64,000 nucleotides of DNA. Source: Chondrilla cf. caribensis. Taxonomy: Eukaryota > Porifera > Demospongiae > Chondrillida > Chondrillidae. This document shows, piece after piece, positions 11,570 through 23,305 of the stretch. The position numbers were made by a program, and so were the translations under genes. The notes under the pieces are model-generated. The model saw only the letters and a list, made by a program, of their open reading frames with translations, was not told where the DNA came from and ran no database searches. Where the stretch lies: the NCBI GenBank assembly GCA_964020155.1, contig OZ026547.1:3623095-3687094 (forward strand), read 5' to 3'. Each line of letters opens with the position of its first letter. Within the stretch, counting starts at the first letter, position 1.

Positions 11570-11912
11570 GCCCTTCATACATTGTTCACATTCAGAATGT
11601 AATGCAAAGTATTAGGGGCTTGCTTCCACTTGCCCCACACTAGGAGTAAGACCCAACGTCAGCTTGTGGATATATATATTTATAATATATATATCACACG
11701 AATTTTTGGCCCAGAAGCAAAAGTGGCGTTCCCTTCAATTTGGCTATCCTCTTGCCAACGAAGTCCTCATTGGAGGTCTTAGGCTGGGCTCGGGCAGAAT
11801 TTCGAACGTTTTTAGCAATGCTGTCGGTCAATTTTACGGGAGAGGGGCTCCGAATCTTCTACCCAACTTGACCATCTTCAACTGGCTGCCGTTCCTCTCT
11901 TGAACAAGACAG
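10153..11912. other. intergenic with small hairpins and microsatellites
   Basis: No gene is supported. A hairpin with GGGTCGTCATCA arms lies near 10347-10379. A second palindrome (GTTATGTCCTTCCT and its complement) is near 11093-11131, and one of its arms recurs near 10498, so it is a small dispersed repeat. An AT tract lies at about 11141-11174, and a CA tract then an AT tract at about 11520-11570. An 80-codon plus frame at 11664-11903 has no recognisable motif. Confidence 0.5.
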
Positions 11913-13084
11913 GTCTTCGACCAAAACTTTATCCTCCCCACAAGTCTTGACTAAGATCCCAGTAAGCGGCGGGAACAGCGGGGTCTCCAACAAGAAGCCA
12001 GGGAATCACGTCAATTCCACCCCACTTTGAAAAACGTATTTGAATGGATCAGCATCGCGAATGACATATGGGTATTAATTGAGGTGAGAAGCGGGTCCAG
12101 GTGTAGTCTACCTAGCTAGCCCGTCCCTAAGAGGCGCCAAGGGGCGGAAAAGGGAAGTGAAGATCTAGCCCAAGTAGCGATTAGGTCACACCTGCCAATT
12201 AACAAATAGCATGTATAGAGTTTCTATACGGCTCACCATACACCCCGTACGTGTTAGGAGGACCATATATAGATACTGTAACCATAGTCTATGCTCTAAC
12301 TCAGGTTATATCATCTGTGGGAGGACAGAGGGAAGCAAGGAAAAAATAGATCTAGTGTTGTTTTGTCGATTATGCAAGGATTCTTCGTCAGATTATAGGT
12401 ACTCTCAATTTGTACTGTTCATTGTGAAGATCGACGTCTCTAACAACTCTGTGAATGCACAGCAGACAAACTACATTCGCAAAAGTATTTCATCTGTTCG
12501 TTCATCAGAAATAAAAGCGATGATACAACTAAAACTGAATATGTTGGTTCTCATTCCTTCATTTGCAATTCTTGATTGGCAACATGCTGTGACTGGTCAT
12601 GAGACATACGATCATATCATGTCCTTGCAAAATACTAGAAATCGCGTTCATCTGATTGTCAGATGGGTGAATATTCCCAGCTATCGACGACGTGTACATA
12701 GTATCATCCTCCAAAACGGTTAACAATTAACTAAACTGAATCAATGAATATAATTGCCAAGATTCCTGGTAGTAGCATTTCATTGGTTGATGGTCATGTG
12801 CTCAGGTGTGAACTAATCGCTACTTGTGCTAGACCGTGCCTTCGCTTTTCCACCCCTCGGCGCCTCTTAGGGACGGTCTAACTAGCTAGACTACACCTGG
12901 ACCCGCTTCTCACTTCAATTAATACCCGTATGTCATTCGCGATGCTGATTCGTTGAAATACGTTTTTCAAAGTGGGGTGGAATTGATGGGATTCCCTGGC
13001 TTCTTGTTGGAGACCTCGCTGTTCCCACCGCTTACTGGGATCTTAGTCAAGACTTGAGGGGAAGATAAAGCTTTGGTCGAAGAC
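11913..13084. mobile_element. element with 282-bp terminal inverted repeats
   Basis: The left arm at 11913-12194 and the right arm at 12803-13084 are the same length and are near-perfect reverse complements. Both begin GTCTTCGACCAAA at the outer edge and end at CAGGTGTG/CACACCTG inside. Similarity stops abruptly at both outer edges. The 608-bp core holds one 170-codon frame. Long, equal arms around a short core suggest a fold-back or non-autonomous DNA transposon. I do not see a clear target-site duplication. Confidence 0.65.
12211..12723 (+). CDS. 170-residue open frame inside the inverted-repeat element, function unknown
   Basis: It is the only sizeable frame between the 282-bp arms and fills most of the core. 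The predicted protein is basic, has a hydrophobic stretch (MLVLIPSFAILDW) near its middle, and shows no catalytic motif or domain I recognise. It does not look like a known transposase. It may be element-encoded, the remnant of a captured exon, or a chance frame. Confidence 0.25.
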   Translation: MYRVSIRLTIHPVRVRRTIYRYCNHSLCSNSGYIICGRTEGSKEKIDLVLFCRLCKDSSSDYRYSQFVLFIVKIDVSNNSVNAQQTNYIRKSISSVRSSEIKAMIQLKLNMLVLIPSFAILDWQHAVTGHETYDHIMSLQNTRNRVHLIVRWVNIPSYRRRVHSIILQNG

Positions 13085-14715
13085 TAGATTTATCTTCCCG
13101 TCATCTCATCTTTATCTAGCTAGACTAGTCCAGGTCACGCAAGACTAGTGTTTCGGTTGCATTCCTACTGTTGTGGATGTAACCATAGTAGGTTAGGTTA
13201 TAGGTAAACTTACTTAGACTGTGGAGGCCAGTCTGGATAGGTATACCTAACCCAACGTACTAGCCATTTTAAACAAATTTATGAACATTAAGTTAATCAC
13301 CACTATAATATATTATACATTTTCAACTTCCATCTGCAAGCCCCAGCAGACTCTGTCTGAACTAGTAATACTTAACCATCATAGCAATATTTTTATTATC
13401 ATCGAAAGAGCTGGCTGAACATGCACTACGATCGAGGTGAATTAACTTTTTGAATTACTTATGACAATGCTTAAATCTTACTTTAGTCCCATACGATCTT
13501 ATGTTTTCTATATTCTGAAAATAGCACAATTATTATTATTTCTTTATATATCACGAAATAACTATAAAAGAAATGATTTAGTATTGTACCTCACATGTAA
13601 CTACGCATATAAAACCGGGAGTTTCCAATCCTTTTTTTGAAAGGTAATCACTCACATTAAAGAACAATATGAATACAAAATAGTAATGGAGGATTGAGTT
13701 CCCAATCCCGGTGTTAATTAGAGTATCTACTGTCAAAGCGAACTCTAATGAGATTCATAGCTCCTTATTTTCGCAAGATGGCGTATTTCCGGCAGCACGT
13801 ATTTTGAAATTGCCAATTTTTTCGCACAAAAAGATCGAATTGACGACGCTCACACCAGGAAAGGTTAGATATATGTATTTTGAACATTTTTCACTTGTAA
13901 TCGCAAATATTCGAAGAAATTACGCGCGATTTCTTCACAATTGTACTCCGCCAATGTTAGCGCGAATATGACCCTTTTTGCGTGGACGGTCACATAACTT
14001 GTATATCAGCTCCAGTTTCATTCACTATAGCTAGCGACAGTATTTAATCAATGTGTTGTTTCTAGAGGTTTTTAGACTTGCTGTGACGGTTTAAAATTGT
14101 CGTCTACTATGTAGCTCCTGATATTTGTTCATTTGGTGAATCAGATGGTCGTCTAAAAATAATTCGGGTGCTTTGTACCCTTGTGACTCAAAGGGCAAGT
14201 GCAGCACACCCGTAGATAATACAATAATAGTACTTATCCAATATCTGGATTCTCTAGTAACATTTGGCAAGGAACTTCACGAAATTGACCCAGACCACTG
14301 AAATAAAGCAGTACTGAAGTTACATATACTGTTCTGTATGCACAAGTAGTAAGTAAGAATATGGCTGATCCGAACAATATATAATAGTGAATAACCATGC
14401 ATTGTCTTGATGGGTGACATGTAGAGCCTATGGTGTACTACAATAGACTACATTGTACCTGGTTCCTATAACAGTAATTGTATATATCATGATCAGCTAG
14501 ATTCTATCTCAACCAAGAGGGTCAATAATTGTTATACAATATCATATGCTGTACCTTAGAATACTTTGTCGCAAATAATCAGTTTGGTCCAATGTATAAG
14601 TCTGACTACAAACTTTGTCTTCAATCAGAGAGTGGAAATGACGAGGTCACAGGGCCCTTTTAAACATGTGTACAGGTAATGAATATCATTGAAATGTAGT
14701 AGTACTGCCATATGT
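13085..14715. other. intergenic
   Basis: No gene is supported. A 28-bp stretch at about 13344-13371 (beginning AGCCCCAGCAGACTCTGTCT) recurs at about 61402-61429, so both places carry pieces of one dispersed repeat. Confidence 0.45.
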
Positions 14716-16111
14716 AGACAGAAGTATTTGAATTTTAGCTGCCATGTTGTTATGTTACTAATGAATATAATTATTTCACCACGATATTGTTCAATTGTAA
14801 GGTTTCTGTACTCATTAGAATATTATGCTTACGTGTGTGCTGTGCTTGCAAAGGTATGTATTGTGGGGCTTACTGTCGTGTGTTTCATGTAGTTGTGCAA
14901 TTGAAAGGAATGTTGGGATTAGGGCACACTGATACTTGCCCCTACCACAAACCATCTACATACGTAGCTTGTAAGTGTAATGTAGACATGATAACAATCC
15001 CACCTTATTCAATGTAGTTTGTATTCCGACACTTACCAGTTTCGGCCTGCCCACGCACATTGTGTTGATAACTGATGGAGGGAGTGTAGGAGTGAGTCCA
15101 CTTCGGATTGCTTGTTACAGACGTTAGTCAGGATACATGTCACTGGCTTGCATGTATGTGTTTGTACTCTCTTATCCACGAGTTCATGGGGAGTAACATC
15201 ACCCCTTACAATGAATATTGTCACTAATTACAACCAGTAATGTATACGTATTTATTCATATTAAATAGGCTTAACCTTTATATCACTACGAATAGCCCCA
15301 CACTGCTATAATTACTTATGTGTCTTTGCAGGCATCATGCATGCCAGTGTTGTGGTAATGGTAATCAGTAATTAATAATAATTGCACATTTCTAAGTATT
15401 CGTAATTAAATCGTAATTGACATTCTTTGCAATTGTAATGGTAATTGATTAGTTATAAGCTGTAATTGCAATCGTACTGATGAATACCCGGCCCACAATG
15501 GACACACTCATGTATGTGTATGCATGTATTCTATATAAGTCTATGAGTGATTGTATTATACGTATACGTATGTCCTTGTATAATATGTATTATAGATATA
15601 TGTGTTAACGAAATTAACAATGACAATCATGCTGGCATGAGGCCAAATAACTGCTAATTACTAATGTATTGTATACAATATTAACAAGCATATATATTTA
15701 GTGCAAGTATGTATCAATATGCTCTGATGTCAATACTTTTACTATAATCACACAACTTCATGAAACACATGCATGACAATGAGCCCACAGTATACATACT
15801 GTACCTTTGTAAGCACAGCACACATATTAGCATGATATACTAGCAGGTACAAAACCTTACAAATGAACATTCTGAAGGTGCCCAACTCACTTATTGAATC
15901 ATGATATGCAGTAGAGTGCGCTAGTTAACCCTCATTGAACCTTGTTTGTTGTTTTAGCTCTCAGACATCACAGAGTTCACTGAACATCTGTTGGTCCAAA
16001 GGAGGAGACCATGCAATATGAATACATTGCATATATTCTACACAGTCAATAATAGTACGCATTTGTAATTTGCCTCCGGCAATCATGATTTTACTTCTTC
16101 CATATATCATG
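14716..16111. repeat. tandem segment copy A (non-coding)
   Basis: First of four head-to-tail copies that all start near GACAGA...TTTTAGCTGCCATGTTGTTA. Shared landmarks in order are GGGAGTAACATCACCCC, a TAATTG-rich stretch, GGACACACTCATGTATGTGT, and CAGAGTTCACTGAACATCTG. No coding capacity is supported. Confidence 0.8.
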
Positions 16112-17627
16112 TAGACAGACATTTGAATTTTAGCTGCCATGTTGTTATGTTAATAATGATTATTTCACCACGATATTGTTCAATTGTAAGGTTTTTGTAC
16201 CTATTAGAATATTATGCTTTTGTGTGTGCTGTGCTTACAGAGGTATGTATTGTGGGGCTTACTGTGATGTGTTTCATGTAGTTGTGCAATTGAAAGGAAT
16301 GTTGGGATTAGGGCACACTGATACTTGCCCCTACCAACAGCCATCTACATAGCTTGTAAGTGTAATGTAGACACAATAACAATCGCACCTTATTCAATGA
16401 AGTTTGTATTCCGACACTTACCAGTTTCGACCTGCCCATGCACATTATTTTAATAACTGAACATGAACATTAGTTGTGTACAGTAGGTATAGGGACATGA
16501 GGTAAGAGGATAAGGATAAGAGATGTACATATAATATAATATAATAGATGATATTCAATGGGGTGTCATGGCAGTACTAGTCTTTACAGTTGTATTGTAG
16601 GACAGAGGGAGTATAGGAGTAAATCTATGTTGACTTGTGTGTTATAGAAGCTGATCAGACCTGAAGCATGCCACTGGCTTGCATGTGTGTGTTTGTACTC
16701 TCTTATCCACAAGTTCATGGGGAGTAACATCACCCCCTTACGATAAATATTTCCACTTATTACAACCAGTAATGTATACGTATTTATTCATATTAAATAG
16801 GCTTAGCCTATATATCACTTTGAATAGCCCCACACTGCTATAATTACTTATGTGTCTTTGCAGGCATCATGCATACCAGTGTTGTAGTAGTGGTAATCAG
16901 TAATTAATAATAATTGCACATTTCTAAGTATTCATAATTAAATTGTAATTGACATTCTTTGTAATTGTAATGGTAATTGATTAGTTATACGTAAGCTGTA
17001 ATTGCAATCGTACTGATGAATACCTGGCCCACAATGGACACACTCATGTATGTGTATGCATGTATTCTATATAAGTCTATGAGTGATTGTATTATACGTA
17101 TATGTCCTTGTATAATATGTATTATAGATATATGTGTTAACGAAATTAACAATGACAATCATGCTGGCATGAGGCTAACTGCTAATTACTAATGATTGTA
17201 TACAATATTAACAAGTATATATATTTGGTGCAAGTATGTATCAATATGCTCTATACTTTTACTATAATCACACAACTACATGAAACACATGCATGACAAT
17301 GAGCCCACAGTATACATACCGTACCTTTGTAAGCACAGCACACATATTAGCATGCTATTCTATCAGGTACAAAACCTTACAGATGAACATTCTGAAGGTG
17401 CCCGACTCACTTATTGAATTATGATATGCAGTAGAGTCCACTAGTTAACCCTCAGTGACCCTTGTTTGTTGTTTTAGCTCTCAGACATCACAGAGTTCAC
17501 TGAACATCTGTTGGTCCAAAGGAGGTGACCATGCAGTATGAATATATTGCATATATTCTATACAGTCATTAATAGTACGCATTTGTAATTTGCCTCCTGC
17601 AATTATGATTCTACTTTCATATATCAT
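16112..17627. repeat. tandem segment copy B (non-coding)
   Basis: Same landmarks and order as the copy before it, with scattered substitutions and small indels. Where the later copies carry a collagen gene after the GTAACATCACCCCC landmark, this copy instead runs on into the TAATTG-rich stretch. Confidence 0.8.
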
Positions 17628-18555
17628 GTAGACAGAAATTTAAATTTTAGCTGCCATGTTGTTATGTTTATAATGAATGTAATTTTTTCACCAGATATTG
17701 TTCAATTGTAAGGTTTCTGTACTCATTAGAATATTATGCTTACGTGTGTGCTGTGCTTACAGAGGCATGTACTGTGGGGCTTACTGTGATGTGTTTCATG
17801 TAGTTGTGTAATTGAAAGGAATGTTGGGATTAGGGCACACTGATACTTCTACGTATGTAGCTTGTAAGTGCAATGTAGACACAATAACAATCCCACCTTA
17901 TTCAATGTAGTTTGTATTCCGACACTTACCAGTGTCGACCTACCCTCCTGCACATTATGTTGATAACTGAACATGAACATTAGTTGTGTACAGTAGGTAT
18001 AGAGACATTAACAAGAGATGTATGTATGTTATAATATTAAAGATGAAATTCATTGGGGTTTCATGGCAGTACTAGTCTTTACAGTCGGATTGTAGGACAG
18101 AGGGAGTATAGGAGTAATCTACATTGACTTGCGTTTTGTAGAAGCTGATCAGACCTGATGCATGCCACTGGCTTGCATGTGTGTGTTTGTACTCTCTTAT
18201 CACCGAGTTCATGGGGAGTAACATCACCCCCTTACAATGGATTTGTTCACTTACTACAATGACTATACTTAAAGTATTATACAGTTTTTCAATCAATGTC
18301 CAGTTATTAATGTTTTTTAATAAATTGATGGCATTTCGATCATCAGTTTGCAAAATTAGTAATAAATACAACAATATAATAATACAGTTATGTAATACTA
18401 GATGACATCATAATAATGAAGTCAAGATAATAATATTGATGCCTAAATAATAATATGTACATGTGATTCAATGTCTTTAATATATTATAACAGCCCTTTC
18501 ATGATATTATTATTATTCCTATCTTATGCGAATTGTATGATTGAGTTTTCTTCAT

Positions 18556-20998
18556 TTAGTACTTTTTGCAGTAGCAGGTGTCAGACCAGTACTTCTTGCC
18601 ATAGGGATCCACACAGTAGCAGCCCTTACCTGGCCTGCCAGGTTCACCTGGTTCTCCCTTCATCCCCGGCTGACCTGGTTTGCCATCCCTGCCAGGATTA
18701 CCCGGACCACCATTCTTTCCAGGATTCCCGTCATTTCCTGGTCTTCCTGGTTTACCATCATTTCCAGGTCGGCCACTGCTTCCTGGCTTGCCATTGCTTC
18801 CTGGTCTTCCAGGCTCACCCTTATCTCCAGGTCTTCCTGGCTTGCCATTGCTTCCTGGTCTTCCAGGCTCACCCTTATCTCCAGGTCTTCCTGGCTTGCC
18901 ATTGCTTCCTGGTCTTCCAGGCTCACCCTTATCTCCAGGTCTTCCTGGCTTGCCATTGCTTCCTGGTCTTCCGGGCTCACCCTTATCTCCAGGTCTTCCT
19001 GGTTTACCATCATTTCCAGGTCGGCCATTGCTTCCTGGCTTGCCATCGCTTCCTGGTCTTCCAGGCTCACCCTTATCTCCAGGTCTTCCTGGCTTGCCAT
19101 TGCTTCCTGGTCTTCCAGGCTCACCCTTATCTCCAGGTCTTCCTGGCTTGCCATTGCTTCCTGGTCTTCCAGGCTCACCCTTATCTCCAGGTCTTCCTGG
19201 TTTGCCATCTTCTCCAGGTCCACCATTGCTTCCGGGACGTCCTGGTACACCCTTATCTCCAGGTCTTCCTGGTTTGCCATCATTTCCTGGTCTACCCTTG
19301 ATTCCTGGTGGTCCCTGACTGCCCTTTGCACCTGGTCGGCCAATTAGTCCTGGTTTCCCAGGATTACCAGGTCTTCCTTGAGGTCCAGGCCGACCAATGG
19401 AACCAGGTCTGCCCTGAACACCCTTCTGCCCTGGTTTGCCTGTGAGTAAGTGGAGTACAACAACATAAGCATTGGATAGATTCTGCTCAATGGTGTTGTA
19501 AATTTTAGCACTTGAATAGATTGCACCTTTTGATGCTATTGTTTTTTACTACTTTAATATCATTTTACCTGGATTGCCGGGTCGTCCCTGATCTCCTTTT
19601 CCTCCTGGCCTGCCATTGCTTCCCGGACGTCCTGGTACACCCTTATCTCCAGGTCTACCAGTTTTTCCTGGTCGTCCTTGATCTCCTTTTTGTCCTGGTC
19701 GGCCATTTTGTCCTGTTTTTCCAGGGTTACCTGGTCTTCCTTGAGCCCCAGGTCGTCCAGGCTGACCTGTTGGGCCAGGTCTACCTTGAACACCCTTTTG
19801 CCCTGGTTTGCCTGTAATGAATAAGATGTAAAATTCTTAAAATAAAATCTTGTCAATTTTCTCCTATATACATTCGTATGTAGTTACGCTGGATTCAAAG
19901 TTCAAATTAAAATTTACAGGCATACAACTTACAGTCCAACTGGCTTAGTAAGTACCATAAGGACCACACCAAGTCTGTACCTTTCATCAGATTTACTTAC
20001 TGTCAGTACTGGTTGAATTATGTACAAAATTAGGGACCAAGTACAGAGTATGTGCTTACGTATATTACTAAGTAGTTTGTACTGTACTTATATAATAATA
20101 TATGCATAATGTATAATTCTATATGTACTATTTCACTTTTTACCTGTATTGCCTGGTTTGCCAGGTTGGCCATTTCTTCCTGGTTTCCCTGGATCTCCTG
20201 GTTCTCCTGGACGACCCACTCCAGGTCTACCAGGTGGTCCTTTTGGTCCGGGTTTTCCTGGTTGTCCAGGCTTACCAAAGCCAGGCTTGCCACTCGACCC
20301 AGGTCTTCCTTGTGGCCCAGGTTTGCCTGGAGAACCAGGCTTCCCGGGAGGACCAGCTGGGCATTTGCAACCATAGGGCGAGATAGCAGCTCTTGCAGTC
20401 CTCAAGGTTCCAGAGGTTTCTGATAAGAAAACAATAAAAAACAACTTCTGTTGAAGTATGTCTGATGCATGATCCTTATTTTAATCAATTTTTACCCTTC
20501 AATGTAATATAGTAACAGTGACTAGCTCTCTTTAATATGAAGTAACTATCATTGATCTGTTGATTCTTGTATTTATTTTAGGTTCCCTGGATATGAATTT
20601 ACATGTCCCCTATGAAACAACTGAATTACCCCCCCCCCTCCCCCTTTGAAGATGGGTAAAAGGACATGGAGAATTGGCTATCCTAGATTCATAAGGTATA
20701 CGTGGTAGTGATTATGTACAAGGTACCTACCATCCTGTTGATCTGTACTGACAGTCATATCCTCCTTCAGCTTGCTCAGCTCTCCTCTTAGCTCTTCAAC
20801 CACCTCCCTTAGAGCAGACTGTTGAGAGTCGTAACGGGTTCTCATTCCAACAAGTTGGTTCTCGTAATGCGTCCACAGCAAGACACCTCCAATCCCCTCC
20901 AGAAGTGCCACTGTGAAGGTCACTGTGCAAAATGCCAACAAAAATGAGTTCTTGAGGCAAAAGTTAGCTCCATGTCTTCTCTCCACTTCACCATCCAT
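18556..20998 (-). CDS. transmembrane fibrillar-type collagen, copy 1
   Basis: Four exons (20998-20731, 20419-20144, 19811-19569, 19439-18556) join through phase-1 introns into 556 residues. The protein has a short cytoplasmic N-terminus, one membrane span (about 19-42, type II orientation) and a coiled-coil-like stretch (46-81). An R-T-A-R site (96-99) fits furin-type cleavage, followed by a CKC pair (107-109). Gly-X-Y then runs from about 112 to 534, with two short interruptions ([18 protein letters not shown]), and the chain ends in a compact tail, [18 protein letters not shown] plus KKY. Exon 4 is dominated by about eight copies of an 18-residue unit ([18 protein letters not shown]). The layout recalls membrane-anchored collagens and nematode cuticle collagens. 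I infer release of the triple-helical part into the extracellular matrix, possibly for spongin or skeletal fibres. The start is the first Met downstream of a TATA box. Confidence 0.88.
18770..19290 (-). repeat. 54-bp coding tandem repeats in collagen gene 1, exon 4
   Basis: About eight 54-bp units encode the 18-residue Gly-X-Y block. Many adjacent units are identical at the DNA level, which suggests recent slippage or unequal exchange within the exon. Confidence 0.8.
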
Positions 20999-21051
20999 AC
21001 TTGTAGTGGTTGTCTACAAGATGTGTGTGATGCAGTCTCTCTCTTTAACCT

Positions 21052-21059
21052 CTTTTATA
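21052..21059 (-). promoter_or_regulatory. TATA box of collagen gene 1
   Basis: TATAAAAG on the minus strand lies 54 bp upstream of the ATG and is conserved at the same spacing in the second copy. It predicts a short 5' UTR of about 25-30 nt. Confidence 0.6.
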
Positions 21060-23305
21060 TCATTCTCCCTCAGCTATAGTCTGTTTAAAGGTGAATGCAC
21101 ACATAAATATTGATATTGAGAACCTCTCTGTTTTGTATATGTTAGCCCTTTATAACCCAGTATGGATGTATAGGCTCCTTTTGTGGAGACCCTGTTCTTA
21201 AATGTAACACCAACTAAACATTTACAACTCAAAGTGAATACTTGTGTCAATATTATGAAACACCCATTTATGTATATCAAGTGGGAAGGTTGTGTGTGCG
21301 TGACATGGTAGTATGTGTTGGTGAATATGTTCTGTGTATAAGGAAGTGAACAGAAGCTATTTTATTTTCAAGTTGTGATACAGATTTGGATTGTATATGA
21401 AGTTAATGTAAATATTTGCACACAAATCCATTGTGGTGGAGGGATCTTATATGGTTTCAATGCTTGTATAGTTTTGTTTGCCTAAACAACACACACTTAT
21501 AAATGAGAGATATCATATGTATATTCTATGCCTGCATGACTTGGGTAACCACCCAGCAAGTCCTTATTAATTTTAGTACATCTGCACATTGTCAAGTGGA
21601 AATGCTAAATTGAGGACCTCATTACATTTGACCCTACAATATGGTACATAACTATTACATATAGAAGTAATTGTAATTGTAATTGTAATTGCTCAAAGTA
21701 GTTGTAATTGAAATAATTGATTACACAAAGCAAAGATTGTAATGGTAATGGTAATCGGTTCTTGAAATATCCAAGTGATTGTAGTGGTAATTGATTAGTT
21801 ATAAGCTGTAATTTCCATCATAGTGATGAAAACCCACACTGGACACACTCATGTATGTGTATGAATGTATTCCATGTCTATGAGTAATTGTACATACTTA
21901 TGTCCTTGTATATATAGATACCTATGTGATACTGATGACATTAACAATAACAATCATGATGGGGCGAGGCTAACTGCTAATTGCTAATGATTGTATATTA
22001 TAAGCAAGCATATTTATTGCAAGTGTCTATTAATGTGCCCCCCTGATTGATGTCAATATTAAACTGTACTTTAATCACACAAATGAACATTCTGGAGGTG
22101 CCCGACTCACTTATTGAATTATGATATGCAGTAGTCTAAGAGTGCACTAGTTAACCCTCAGTGACCCTTGTTTGTTGTTTTAGCTCTCAGACATCACAGA
22201 GTTCACAGAACATCTGTTGGTCCAAAGGAGGAGACCATGCACTATGAATATATTGCATATATTCTATACAGCCAATAATAGTACGTAATTGTAATTTGCC
22301 GCTGGCAATCATGATTTTACTTCTGCCATTATCATAACAGACAGAAATTTGAATTTTAGCTGCCATGTTGTTATGTTTATAATGATTGAATGTAATTATT
22401 TCACCATGATATTGTTCAATTGTAAGGTTTCTGTACCCATAAGAATAATATGCTTATGTGTGTGCTGTGCTTACAGAGGTATGTATTGTGAGGCTTACTG
22501 TCATGTGTTTCATGTAGCTGTGTAATTGAAAGGGATGTTGGGATTAGGGCACACTGATACCTGCCCCTGGCAACAACCATCTAGCTTGTAAGTGTAATGT
22601 AGACACGATAACAATCCCGCCTTATTCAATGTAGTTTGTATTCCGACATTTACTAGTTTCGGCCTGCATGCCTGCCTGCACATTATGTTGATAACTGAAC
22701 ATGAACATTAGTTGTGTACAGTAGGTATAGGGACATGAGGTAAGAGCATAAGGATAAGAGATGTACGTACATATAATATAATACATTATAGATGAAATTC
22801 AGTGGGGTTTTATGGCATGCAGTACTAGTCCTTACAGTTGGATTGTAGGACAGAGGGAGTATAGGAGTAAATCTACGTTGACTTGTGTGTGAGAGAAGCT
22901 GATCAGACATGATGCATGCCACTGGCTTACATGTGTGTGTTTGTACTCTCTTATCCATGAGTTCATGGGAAGTAACATCACCCCCTTACAATGGATATAT
23001 TCACTTACTACAATGACTATACTTAAAGTATTATGCCGTTTTTCAATCAATGTCCAGTTATTGATGTTCTTTTAAATAATTTGATGGCATTTCGATCATC
23101 AGTTTGCAAAATTAGTGATAAATACAACAATATAATAATACAGTTATGTAATACTAGATGACATCATAATAATGAAGTCAAGATAATAATATTGATGCCT
23201 GTATAATACATACATGTGATTCAATGTCTTTAATATATAACAGCCCTTTCATGATATTATTATTATTCCTATCTTATGCGAATTGTATGATTGAGTTTTC
23301 TTCAT

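Larger units (their letters stand above)
17628..22334. repeat. tandem segment copy C, carrying collagen gene 1
   Basis: The repeat begins as in the earlier copies, is interrupted after about 18240 by the collagen gene and its flanks, and resumes the shared landmarks at about 21660 (TAATTG tract, GGACACACTCATGTATGTGT, CAGAGTTCACAGAACATCTG). Confidence 0.75.

Noticed and set aside
14689..15224. Frames of 63-76 codons
   Set aside because: They lie in the non-coding tandem segment and are not conserved in frame among its four copies.
18770..19290. CRISPR-like array
   Set aside because: Units are contiguous, have no spacers, encode Gly-X-Y and lie in an animal gene.
18471..19347. Plus-strand frames of 212-276 codons rich in Pro-Gly-Leu or Ser-Trp
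   Set aside because: They are antisense or shifted readings of the collagen exon repeats; the minus-strand Gly-X-Y frame has splice sites, a TATA box and matching ends. The same applies to 23224-24097.
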